55,685 nucleotides of DNA, taken from positions 1 through 55,685 of the forward strand of contig JBAPTR010000146.1 of NCBI GenBank assembly GCA_049282265.1, in the 5' to 3' direction. The DNA comes from CAYUCJ01 sp049282265 (GTDB lineage Bacteria; Desulfobacterota; DSM-4660; Desulfatiglandales; Desulfatiglandaceae). The notes beneath the pieces were generated by a model, which saw nothing but the letters and a program-made list of their open reading frames with translations, was not told the origin of the DNA and searched no databases. Shown here one piece after another: positions 23,172-31,591 of the stretch. A program made the position numbers and the translations under genes. Each line of letters opens with the position of its first letter. Within the stretch, counting starts at the first letter, position 1.

Positions 23172-24975
23172 AAAAGTCTGGCATCTCAAGAGATCAACCC
23201 CTGAAACAACCCGCCTGGCACGGGAAGCAAACCTCTCCCCGCTTCAGGCCCACCTGCTTGTGAATCGGGGAATCCTGAAAAAAGATGCCGCCGATTCCTT
23301 TCTGGACCCCCGTCTCGCCACACTCCCCAATCCCATGCAAATGGAAGGCATGATCCTTGCTGCTTCAACGATTATCACCGCCATTGAAAGACCTGCCCCC
23401 ATAACGATTTATGGAGATTACGATGCCGACGGCCTCACCTCCGCAGCCCTTCTGCACAATTTTTTCAGGGAACTTGGATTGCAGGTTTCCTGCTACATCC
23501 CGGATCGCCTCAAAGAGGGTTATGGGCTCAACTGTGATGCCATAAGAAAAATAGCGGAGAAGGGAAAGGGCCTGATCCTGACAGTGGATTGTGGTATTTC
23601 CAACGCGGCGGAAATAGAACTGGCCAAGACCCTGGGATTGGAAATCGTCATTACGGACCACCATCAGATCCCTCCGGAGTTCAAGCCTGTTTGTCCCGTA
23701 GTGAATCCTCATCAATGGGAATCCTCATCATCGACCTATCAGGTTCTGGCTGGAGTGGGCGTCGCTTTTTTCCTGGCAGGGGCAATACGGACCCTGCTCA
23801 GAGAAAAGGACTGGTTCAGGCGTAGAAAGGAACCGGACTTGAGAAAGTATCTGGACCTCGTGGCGCTGGGTACGCTTGCAGACCGCGTTCCTCTGGTTGG
23901 CTTGAACCGGGTCCTCGTTTCAAACGGGATTCGCTCCATGGGGTGGAATTCACGGCCCGGAATGCAGTCCATGATGCAGGTATGTGGAATAGAGCCCGGC
24001 GAGGTTAATGACCAGGACGTGGCATTCCAATTGGCACCCATGGTCAATGCCCCGGGAAGACTTGGAGCCGCTGAAATTTCTTTGAACCTCCTGACGACCC
24101 GGGACGGGACGCTGGCCGGGGAACTGGCGGAAAAGGCCAAATCGGCCAACCGTCGCAGGAGGCATATCGAACGGGCTATTGTGAATGAAATCGAGGGGAG
24201 AATCAGGTCGGAGCCGGATCTGATCGACGGCCGCAGGACCCTCTGTTTCGGGGGAGAAGAGTGGCACAGGGGGGTCCTCGGAATCGTCGCCTCCAGGCTG
24301 GTTGACAAGTACCATCGCCCTGCTCTGGTTTTCTCCCTTCAGGATGATATCGCTGTGGGTTCCGGGAGAAGTCTCGATGGTTTCGATCTCTATAATGCTT
24401 TGGACAGGATGAGGGAGTTTATAGAAAAGTACGGAGGGCATACCCATGCAGCCGGGCTTACGCTTTCGCGAAAAAACTTCCCTATATTGGGAAAAAAGTT
24501 GGAAGACTACGCCCGTACCACGATGGAAGATCCGGAACTGTTTCCCAAAGTGGAGATTGATGCATGTCTCTCTCTTGAAGAGATTACGCCTTCGGTTTCG
24601 GAGCAACTGGCATGTCTGGCGCCTTTTGGAGAAGCAAACCCTGAACCCGTTTTTCTGTCACCTGAAGTGGAAGTTGTTTCTTCAAGGATCGTTGGGGAAG
24701 GCCACCTCAAAATAGCCGTTCGACAGGGCGAGAGGGTTTTTGAATGCATCGGCTTCGGTCTCTCAGGCCATCATTCGCTGGAAGGGAAGAGGATCAGGTT
24801 GGTCTTCAGCCTCCAGATCAACCGGTGGCGGGGTCACAAAAAGCTGGAACTCCGTATCGTGGATCTCGAAGAAAGGGGCAAGAAATCAAAGGTCATCCTT
24901 GAAGATTCCGGCGGCGAGATCGATATCTTCGGGACTGAAGACAAAGAGGGATTTTTCACCGCCGGGAAGGGCTGA
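23155..24975 (+). CDS. recJ: Single-stranded-DNA-specific exonuclease RecJ
   Basis: A protein of about 606 residues of the DHH superfamily that degrades single-stranded DNA 5' to 3' in recombination and mismatch repair. Motifs in order: DYDADG, the metal-binding DCGIS, DHH (TDHHQIPPE), ALGTLADRVPL, and the DHHA1 part with GSGRSLDGFDL and GGHTHAAG. The OB-like C-terminal domain ends in KLELRIVDL. The last 30 or so residues extend past the usual end and lie over the 3' end of the convergent ACT-domain gene. The start may be GTG 23152, ATG 23155 or ATG 23161; the site is weak. Confidence 0.92.
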   Translation: MHMPVRKVWHLKRSTPETTRLAREANLSPLQAHLLVNRGILKKDAADSFLDPRLATLPNPMQMEGMILAASTIITAIERPAPITIYGDYDADGLTSAALLHNFFRELGLQVSCYIPDRLKEGYGLNCDAIRKIAEKGKGLILTVDCGISNAAEIELAKTLGLEIVITDHHQIPPEFKPVCPVVNPHQWESSSSTYQVLAGVGVAFFLAGAIRTLLREKDWFRRRKEPDLRKYLDLVALGTLADRVPLVGLNRVLVSNGIRSMGWNSRPGMQSMMQVCGIEPGEVNDQDVAFQLAPMVNAPGRLGAAEISLNLLTTRDGTLAGELAEKAKSANRRRRHIERAIVNEIEGRIRSEPDLIDGRRTLCFGGEEWHRGVLGIVASRLVDKYHRPALVFSLQDDIAVGSGRSLDGFDLYNALDRMREFIEKYGGHTHAAGLTLSRKNFPILGKKLEDYARTTMEDPELFPKVEIDACLSLEEITPSVSEQLACLAPFGEANPEPVFLSPEVEVVSSRIVGEGHLKIAVRQGERVFECIGFGLSGHHSLEGKRIRLVFSLQINRWRGHKKLELRIVDLEERGKKSKVILEDSGGEIDIFGTEDKEGFFTAGKG

Positions 24976-25374
24976 GCCGTAAACATAATTAATGTTGATG
25001 CCTTCTTCACCGAATTTTTTCGCCATTTGTGCCAGGGTCCCCGGCCTGTTATCAATCTCAAGGGCGATGACGGGCATAATATCAAAAAGATACTCCTCCT
25101 TGGAGAGCAGGTCGATGGCGCGGTCCGTGTCTTCCACCAGCAGCCGTATGAGTGCGTAGTCCGCTGAATCCTTCTGCATGGAACCATAGCTCGCGGCCGG
25201 GGCAATCCTTTTCAGGGATTTCCCCCGCGCCCTGAATATCTGCTGCACGTATCCGGATGCGTCCTGGATGGTGAGGGCGTCTATGTTGATGCCCGCATCT
25301 GAGAGTAAGGTGGAAAGCCTGCCCAGTTCGCCCGGGATGTTTTTCAGAAATAGCGCTATTTCAGTCCTGACCAT
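24886..25374 (-). CDS. Tandem ACT-domain amino-acid-binding protein
   Basis: A 162-residue protein consisting only of two ACT domains: residues about 3-80 (ALFLKNIPGELGRLSTLL, then NIDALTIQDA) and about 85-162 (LEIDNRPGTLAQMAKKFGEEGINI). The PGELG and PGTLA loops are the ligand-binding turns. Stand-alone ACT proteins of this type bind amino acids and are often regulatory. GGAGATGAGG precedes the ATG. Its last 90 bases overlap the recJ 3' end on the other strand, and the final stretch (SLFVFSPEDIDLAAGIFK) is still good ACT sequence, so both reading frames appear used. Confidence 0.8.
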   Translation of the reverse strand: MVRTEIALFLKNIPGELGRLSTLLSDAGINIDALTIQDASGYVQQIFRARGKSLKRIAPAASYGSMQKDSADYALIRLLVEDTDRAIDLLSKEEYLFDIMPVIALEIDNRPGTLAQMAKKFGEEGININYVYGSALPGGEKSLFVFSPEDIDLAAGIFKDDL

Positions 25375-25455
25375 GCCTCATCTCCAAGGTTTGATGTAAC
25401 CGCAAAGCTCAAGCGCCTTGCAATAGCAGGATATGACGCCTTCCGCCGTATCAAA

Positions 25456-26406
25456 CTATTTGACGGCAGCGGCGTCTTCGTATTGCTCGAAATACTTCAG
25501 CAGGTCGCTCTTTGTAGAAAGCAAGAGATAAGAATCTTTGTCAAGGCCTGATTCATAGGTCTCAAGGCTTTTTAAAAATGAGTAGAATTCCGGGTCCTTG
25601 TTGTATGCCTGGGCATAAATCAAGGTCGACTGTGCATCGGCCTTTCCTTTGGTCTCCTGGGCCGTTTTGTACGCCTCCGAGGTGATCCTCTTCAGGTCCT
25701 TATCCCGGTCTCCTTCGATCTTCTTTGCCTCCCCCTTGCCCTCAGACCGAAATTTTTCCGCCATCTGATTCCTCTCGGCGATCATCCTTCCATAAACGGA
25801 TTTGCGCACGCTTTCCACGTAGTTCACTCGTTTTATCTTCAGGTCCACCAACTGGATCCCGAACGCTTCAACCTTGGGCTGAGCCTGCGCCAGCATTGCC
25901 TGGGTAATCTTTTGCCTGCCCATGGCCACCTTGCCAAGCGAGCCCCCTATATTTTGCTGGTCGATCGTCACGCTCAAATCCTGCAGGTGATGGTTCGTAT
26001 CCCTTACCGTTTCAATAAGCGGATAGGAAGTGATAAGGTTTCGGACCGAGCCACCCACGATATCATCAAGCCGGCCCTGTGCCCCTGTAAGGTTGTTTAC
26101 CGTCTGGAAAAATTTGAGAGGATCCACAATCTTCCAGAGGGCAAAGGTGTCTACCCATATATAGGTCTTGTCGAGGGTCGGGACCTGGCCGGGTTCGCCG
26201 TCCCAGTTGAGCAGGTTCTTGGGAAAATAGGTTGCAATCTGTATGATGGGGATCTTGAAGTAGAGCCCGGGCTTTTTGATGGGCTGGCCCACGAGTTTAC
26301 CGAACTGGGTGATGACGACCTGTTCTGTTTCATCAACTGTGAATGCCGCTGAATAGACGGCGATGAAGGCAATGATTAGGACAATCCACAAGAGCTTGAG
26401 TTTCAT
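25456..26406 (-). CDS. hflC: HflC, prohibitin-like protease modulator subunit
   Basis: A 316-residue SPFH protein with one N-terminal membrane segment (residues about 5-22), then the SPFH core starting DETEQVVITQFGKL. The later region LVDLKIKRVNYVESVRKSVYGRMIAERNQMAEKFRSEG is a family signature with the coiled-coil helix. With HflK it forms the large complex around FtsH that controls access to membrane substrates. It overlaps hflK by 4 bases, with GGAGGTG at the hflK 3' end as its ribosome binding site. Confidence 0.93.
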   Translation of the reverse strand: MKLKLLWIVLIIAFIAVYSAAFTVDETEQVVITQFGKLVGQPIKKPGLYFKIPIIQIATYFPKNLLNWDGEPGQVPTLDKTYIWVDTFALWKIVDPLKFFQTVNNLTGAQGRLDDIVGGSVRNLITSYPLIETVRDTNHHLQDLSVTIDQQNIGGSLGKVAMGRQKITQAMLAQAQPKVEAFGIQLVDLKIKRVNYVESVRKSVYGRMIAERNQMAEKFRSEGKGEAKKIEGDRDKDLKRITSEAYKTAQETKGKADAQSTLIYAQAYNKDPEFYSFLKSLETYESGLDKDSYLLLSTKSDLLKYFEQYEDAAAVK

Positions 26407-27446
26407 TTTTTTTCACCTCCAATTTGCCCCAGGTTGAGGAACGGGAGGATATTTTTCTGGCTCTCATCCAGAATGAATTTCTTCCCCATTTTCGGCAGGA
26501 TCTGCTGCATGGCATCCAGGTAAAGCCGGCGCCTGGTGACATCCTTGGCCTGCTTGTAGGCAGCGTAAAGATCAAGAAATCGTGCCGCGTCACCCTGGGC
26601 ACGGTTGACTACCGATATGGCATATCCCTGCGCCATTTTGATGGTTTTTGTCGCGTTTCCCCTTGCTTCCGGGATGACCTTATTATAGGCCCTTTTGGCC
26701 TGGTAGATCATCTGTTCCCTTTCCTGTATGGCCTGGTTGACCTGATTAAAGGAAGGTTGGACTGCTTCCGGAACATTGGTTTTCTTCATCTCGACGGTCA
26801 CCACTTTGATTCCGAGTTGTGCCCGATTCAGTTCCTCTTGCAGTGCGATTCTGCACGCTACTGCGATCTCTTCCCTTTTGCTGATGACGGAATTAATGCT
26901 TCTGTCTCCGACCACGAGCCGCATGGTGGCCTCGGTCAGGTCCCTGAGGATGCCGTTCACTTCCCGCACCTTGAACAGGTAGTCATAAGGGTTGTTTATC
27001 CGGTACTGGACCACCCAGGGAACAACCGCCACGTTTAGATCACCCGTGAGCATCAACGATTCATTGAGATAGGAGGATCCGGATGCATAGCGTGTCCGGA
27101 CTCCCGCCTCCAAGGTCCTGAAACCGAATTCCTCTTTGAATATATGCCTGACCGGTACCTTCGTGACTTTTTCAATCCCGCTGGGAAGCTTGAAGCTGAG
27201 CCCGGGCGGCGTTGTTCTCACGTACTTCCCGAAACGCTGGACCACGCCCACTTCATCAACGCCGACCGTGTAAAAGCAACTCGATCCCAGAAGAATCACG
27301 AAGATAGCCACAATGACAAGCCATGCCCCTCCCGGGAATTTTCCTCTCATGCCTTTGATTTTTTCAAAGATTTCATCAATTCCAGGAGGACCTGCGCCAC
27401 CCGAACCTTTTTTTTGCTGCTGCAGTTTTTCCCAGTCCCAAGCCAT
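26403..27446 (-). CDS. hflK: HflK, prohibitin-like protease modulator subunit
   Basis: A 347-residue SPFH/band 7 protein. The N-terminal 35 residues are hydrophilic with a Gly/Pro-rich segment (GSGGAGPPGIDEIFEKIKG), followed by a membrane segment (about 40-60) and the SPFH core YTVGVDEVGVVQRFGKYVRTTPPG. The helix with AQGDAARFLDLYAAYKQAKDVTRRRLYLDAM is the characteristic HflK end. It is the upstream partner in the hflKC unit. The divergent space of 131 bases to the DciA-like gene must hold promoters for both; none is clear by eye. Confidence 0.93.
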   Translation of the reverse strand: MAWDWEKLQQQKKGSGGAGPPGIDEIFEKIKGMRGKFPGGAWLVIVAIFVILLGSSCFYTVGVDEVGVVQRFGKYVRTTPPGLSFKLPSGIEKVTKVPVRHIFKEEFGFRTLEAGVRTRYASGSSYLNESLMLTGDLNVAVVPWVVQYRINNPYDYLFKVREVNGILRDLTEATMRLVVGDRSINSVISKREEIAVACRIALQEELNRAQLGIKVVTVEMKKTNVPEAVQPSFNQVNQAIQEREQMIYQAKRAYNKVIPEARGNATKTIKMAQGYAISVVNRAQGDAARFLDLYAAYKQAKDVTRRRLYLDAMQQILPKMGKKFILDESQKNILPFLNLGQIGGEKK

Positions 27447-27577
27447 AGGTATGCTCCAATATCGGTTTAAATTTATAGTCTTTAATTAGGATATCGAGAA
27501 AAGCCTCGCGCGTCAAGGATTAATCAAATGGCGGCATCGCCTTGACTTGAGGGGTCCAAGGATTGTAGGATTGAGAC

Positions 27578-27883
27578 ATGGGCAGACGCAAGACTTCATT
27601 GACACCCCTCAAGGACGTGATCGGCAGTCTCTTCAGGGAAGGGGGGTTGCCCTTTGACCTCGATGATGTGAGGATCTGGCAGGTCTGGGAAGATGCCGTC
27701 GGTGCGCTTATTGCCAGACACGCAAGACCCTCATGGATCAAAAAACGTCTTCTCAGAGTAACCGTATCCGACCCCGTCTGGCTCCAGGAACTCAGGTTCC
27801 AGGAGCAGGAAATCAGGGAAAAGCTCAATCAGCGCCTGGGAAAAGAAGTCGTGGCGAAGATAGAATTCAGAATGAGGTCTTGA
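27578..27883 (+). CDS. DUF721 / DciA-like protein
   Basis: A 101-residue protein of the DUF721 family, related to DciA, the ancestral loader of the replicative helicase DnaB. The core VWEDAVGALIARHARPSWIKKRLLRVTVSDPVWLQELRF carries the conserved W, the basic strand and the WLQEL block. The small size and position next to unrelated genes are usual for the family. Its 3' end overlaps the convergent methyltransferase gene by 17 bases. Confidence 0.8.
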   Translation: MGRRKTSLTPLKDVIGSLFREGGLPFDLDDVRIWQVWEDAVGALIARHARPSWIKKRLLRVTVSDPVWLQELRFQEQEIREKLNQRLGKEVVAKIEFRMRS

Positions 27884-28595
27884 GAGAGTGGTTCCCCTGG
27901 CCGAAGATGGGCTGAAGGATATCCAGACCTGGTTGCCCTCCTAGCAAGGCCTCCATGAGTGCCAGTTTCGAGCTTGAATGCAGACTCGGGTATACGATCT
28001 GCAACCGTTTAGGCTCCAGGTTAAACCGCCTGCATCGAATGATCAGGTCGGCGAGCCTTTCAGCGGGATAGATCATGGCCAACCTGCCTTTCCTTTTCAA
28101 GAGACGCCGGGCGGTGCTCAAGATATCATCAAGAGAGGCAAGGATTTCATGTCTTGCGACGGCCTTTGAAAAATCGGGGTTTATCCTGCCGCTGCCTGTC
28201 TTGCGGTAAGGCGGATTGCAGGTGACGATGTCCGCTATTTTCTCCGAAAGCGGGGCATGGCGAATGTCTCCCAGAACGATTTCCATTTTTTCCGAAAGAC
28301 CATTGATAACCCGATTCCTCGAAGCCTGACCGGACAGATCTTTCTGGATTTCGAGACCCAACGCGTATCTTAAGGGTCTCGTCAATAGAAGGACCAGGGG
28401 GATCACGCCGCAGCCCGTACCCAGATCGACCAGAATGTCACCAGGCTTGACAGTGGCAAATTCTGCGAGAAGCAGGGCATCTATGGAAAAGCGATAGCCT
28501 TTTGCGGGCTGTATCAACTTGAGGCGACCGTTTAGGACCGCGTCGAGGGTCTCGCTCGGTCCGGCCAATCCTTCAGGGGGTCTGTATGATTTCAT
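27867..28595 (-). CDS. TrmN6-like tRNA1(Val) adenine-N6 methyltransferase
   Basis: A class I SAM-dependent methyltransferase of 242 residues. Motif I is DLGTGCGVIPLVLL, the catalytic motif IV is CNPPYRKTGSGR (N6-adenine type), and the N-terminal YRFSIDALLLAEFA block is a TrmN6/YfiC hallmark. It probably methylates A37 of a tRNA. The ATG at 28595 is chosen; an in-frame TTG 9 bases upstream is possible. The gene starts within the last bases of the DUF1015 gene on the same strand, so the two are likely co-translated. Confidence 0.83.
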   Translation of the reverse strand: MKSYRPPEGLAGPSETLDAVLNGRLKLIQPAKGYRFSIDALLLAEFATVKPGDILVDLGTGCGVIPLVLLLTRPLRYALGLEIQKDLSGQASRNRVINGLSEKMEIVLGDIRHAPLSEKIADIVTCNPPYRKTGSGRINPDFSKAVARHEILASLDDILSTARRLLKRKGRLAMIYPAERLADLIIRCRRFNLEPKRLQIVYPSLHSSSKLALMEALLGGQPGLDILQPIFGQGNHSLKTSF

Positions 28596-29928
28596 GGGGA
28601 TCAATCTTGTTGAAAACCAGGCCGCTTAGAACCTTTGGGTAGAAATAGGTGGATTTCCTGGGCATGACCAGGGAGAGGCCGGCAATTTTTCTGACCTGGC
28701 CTATCTTTGTAGGGTTTAGCAAAAAGGCCATCTGGAAATCGCCGGATTTGACGGAAGAGAGCGCGAATTTTACGCTGCTCTGGTATTGAAAGATCTCTTC
28801 ATCGTCCAGATCCTCTTTCCTGAAACCCAGTGCCCGCTGCAGGATGAAACGGGATAGGACAAGCACATCCAGCTTTTGAAGGGCAGGGTGTAGATCGCTT
28901 CCCATTTCCTTCCTGATGCCCTCTTTCAGGGAAAAAAGATATCCACTATCAGCGCCATTGAAAAAAAAGCCGATCGCCGAACGGTTTTTGCCGGCCTCTG
29001 AAATGGCCGTTCTGAAAGCCATGGCATCAGATGAAAGGCCTTTTTCGGTAAGGGGTATTTTCCTGATTTCAAACCATTCACCCATGGTTTTCAGGAAGGG
29101 TTTGATTCTGAAATCCGGTGACCGCTTAATTAATCTGTGAGAAGGCAGGATGGTCAGGCCCCTGTCATCCAGATTGGTCAGGTACATCATTGCAAATTCA
29201 TAGGACCTGTTGACCGGCTTTTTCCCATGCCTCGCCCGCATGATATTCCTGTAGTTCCTGGCCGTCTCATATCGGTGGTGCCCGTCCGCAATGAAAAGGA
29301 TTTTTGGACGAAACGCTTCCGTCACTTTTTTCAAGACCGAGGGGTCCTGCAACACCCACATTCGGTGGAGGGTCCCGTCCTGAAGGGGGAACGATACATG
29401 GGGGTTATCGCTCAAACCCTTTCGACACAGCTCCATAACCCGGTTTTCAGGATCTTCGTAAAGGGAGAAGATCTGGCTGAACTGGACACTACAGGCACGC
29501 ATCAGTTTGAGGCGGTCATCTTTGTGCGCGGAAAAAGTCCTTTCGTGAGGCAGGATGATCCCGGATGCCTCTTCTTCTATCCGGACAAGGGCAATGATGC
29601 CCCACCTGGTGCAATTGGAATCACCATTTCCCGGATCATAAGTCAGGGAGGTGACATAAAGACTGGGGGTCGTACCACGAATCAGAGTGCCCTCGGTTTC
29701 CCAGCGCTTGAAAAAATCGGCCGCCCTGGTATATTGGTTGTCCCAGTCGGAATCCCCGATCTTTTTCTTGCCGAGGATGAGGCGGATGACGTTGTGGGGG
29801 TTTGCCTCGTAGAGGGCAGCCAGCTGCTCGACAGAAATAACGTCATAGGGTGGGGCGACCAGGCTCGAGAAATCCTGCCGGGTGTTGAGATCGTAGGTGA
29901 GCCCCCTGAAGGGCGCAATCACGGCCAT
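28573..29928 (-). CDS. DUF1015 family protein
   Basis: A protein of 451 residues. The start MAVIAPFRGLTYD fits the family, then FSSLVAPPYDVISVEQ and NPHNVIRLILGK; the central LFIADGHHRYETARNYR is the family's most conserved block, and the C-terminal half ends with MPRKSTYFYPKVLSGLV. Members are widespread in anaerobes and have no established function; links to serine metabolism have been proposed from gene context. Upstream in-frame codons reach 30033, but the family N-terminus and a GGAGG 13 bases upstream favour 29928. It lies 3' of the nuo operon on the same strand. Confidence 0.85.
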   Translation of the reverse strand: MAVIAPFRGLTYDLNTRQDFSSLVAPPYDVISVEQLAALYEANPHNVIRLILGKKKIGDSDWDNQYTRAADFFKRWETEGTLIRGTTPSLYVTSLTYDPGNGDSNCTRWGIIALVRIEEEASGIILPHERTFSAHKDDRLKLMRACSVQFSQIFSLYEDPENRVMELCRKGLSDNPHVSFPLQDGTLHRMWVLQDPSVLKKVTEAFRPKILFIADGHHRYETARNYRNIMRARHGKKPVNRSYEFAMMYLTNLDDRGLTILPSHRLIKRSPDFRIKPFLKTMGEWFEIRKIPLTEKGLSSDAMAFRTAISEAGKNRSAIGFFFNGADSGYLFSLKEGIRKEMGSDLHPALQKLDVLVLSRFILQRALGFRKEDLDDEEIFQYQSSVKFALSSVKSGDFQMAFLLNPTKIGQVRKIAGLSLVMPRKSTYFYPKVLSGLVFNKIDPHEIIQTP

Positions 29929-30154
29929 GGTGTTTTTGGAACCTCCGAAGGTGTAAGTCAAGGGCTTCACCCCATTTGGAATGCTTGAATACCGGAAACC
30001 CACTCGTGTCAAAAATGATTGATGGATAGACACTTTTTAAAAAAGTGTACATATCATTTATGCCCTCCTGTGTATATGACATAATTAACGTCTTGGAAAT
30101 TGCTGTTTGAGAATTCGGGCAGGAGCGGGTCGGGATATCTCTTTGGCAGCCGCT

Positions 30155-31591
30155 CTAACTGAGCATGGTTTGGATCAGGCGAATGACGGGCGCCGGCATG
30201 ACTCCCAGCCAGATGAGCAGCAGCGTCAGGCCCGCCAGGGTGAGCCGTCCGCACAGGGACAACGCCAATACGGGAACTGAAGACTTCGCCTCCGATTGCC
30301 GGGCGTAAAGTACCACCACTATGCGAAGGTAATAGTACAGTCCGATGGTGCTGCTCAGCACCAAGATAATCACCAGTGCCCAAAGAGAACCGCCAACCCC
30401 GGCCACTACCAGGTAGAATTTGCCGACAAAACCGGCCGTCAGCGGCAGCCCGGCCAGAGAAAGCACCATGGCCGTAAAGACCCCGGCCAACCAAGGCGAA
30501 CGCCAGAAAAGTCCCCGGTAGTCTTCCAGGCTTTCCGCCTCCTTGTCCGGCCCGGAGAGCACCGTAATCACGCCGAAGGAACCCAGTGTGCTCACGAAAT
30601 AGGCTATCAGGTAGAAGGTCACTGCAGTGAAGGCAAGGAAGCCTCCGGCCAGGAAGGCCACCAGGAGGTAGCCCATGTGGGCGATGGAGGAGTAGGCCAG
30701 TATGCGTTTGACGTTGCTCTGGAGGAGCGCCAGCAGGTTGCCCGCCAGCATGGAGGCGGCGGCGATGGCGGCGAAGACGATGAAGAGTGAACTGCCGACT
30801 TGAATGTCGCCGGGAGGAAAAAGGCGGAGCAGAAGGGCCACCAGAGTGCCTTTGGAGACCGTTGCCACGAAGGCCGTCACCGGAGCGGGCGCTCCCTGGT
30901 AGACATCCGGTGTCCACAGATGAAAGGGGACCACCGCGAGTTTGAAGCCGATTCCCACCACCATCATTCCCAGACCGGCAAGCAGCAATGGGCCGTTATC
31001 TGCCAGTCTGATCGAGCCCAGCATCGGCCCTATGCGGTCGATCGCCATATTCCCTGAGCCGGCGTAGATCAACGCCATACCGAACAGGAGAAAGGCCGAA
31101 GAAGCCGCGGCCAGGATCAGGTATTTGACGCCGGCTTCAACATGACGGTCAAGGCTGTGCGGATACGCAATCAAGCCGTAGAGCGAGATACTCAGCAATT
31201 CCATCCCCAGGAACAGGGACGCGAAATGATTGCAGGCTGCCAGGACCGACGCGCCCAGGGTGGCCAGGAGCATGAGGATATAAAATTCTTCCCGGTTGCC
31301 CTGATAACGCCGCAGGTAGCCGTGGGCCAGCAATACGCAGCCGGCAGCGGCTGCAAAGAGTAACCCCATATAAAGAACCGCATAAGGGTCAAGCATCAGC
31401 AACGGCGTCACCCGGTGGGGAGCACCCTCCATCGTCCACGGCAGGGAGGCGACAGCCGCTGTGAGCCCTGCCAGGGTGATCGTAAAGGCCCCTGTGTAAC
31501 TCCGATGCACGGCAACCATCAGCATGACGGCGACTGCTGCCGTCCCCACGCTTATCAACGGTAACATGACCACAAGATCGACAGGATTCAT
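30155..31591 (-). CDS. nuoN: NADH-quinone oxidoreductase subunit N
   Basis: A 478-residue antiporter-like subunit with about 14 membrane helices. The charged residues of the proton path are visible: Glu in LFLGMELLSISLYGLIAY and Lys in VSKGTLVALLLRLF. FHLWTPDVYQGAPAPVTAF is the broken-helix signature. It is the last gene of the operon and overlaps nuoM by 4 bases. Confidence 0.95.
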   Translation of the reverse strand: MNPVDLVVMLPLISVGTAAVAVMLMVAVHRSYTGAFTITLAGLTAAVASLPWTMEGAPHRVTPLLMLDPYAVLYMGLLFAAAAGCVLLAHGYLRRYQGNREEFYILMLLATLGASVLAACNHFASLFLGMELLSISLYGLIAYPHSLDRHVEAGVKYLILAAASSAFLLFGMALIYAGSGNMAIDRIGPMLGSIRLADNGPLLLAGLGMMVVGIGFKLAVVPFHLWTPDVYQGAPAPVTAFVATVSKGTLVALLLRLFPPGDIQVGSSLFIVFAAIAAASMLAGNLLALLQSNVKRILAYSSIAHMGYLLVAFLAGGFLAFTAVTFYLIAYFVSTLGSFGVITVLSGPDKEAESLEDYRGLFWRSPWLAGVFTAMVLSLAGLPLTAGFVGKFYLVVAGVGGSLWALVIILVLSSTIGLYYYLRIVVVLYARQSEAKSSVPVLALSLCGRLTLAGLTLLLIWLGVMPAPVIRLIQTMLS

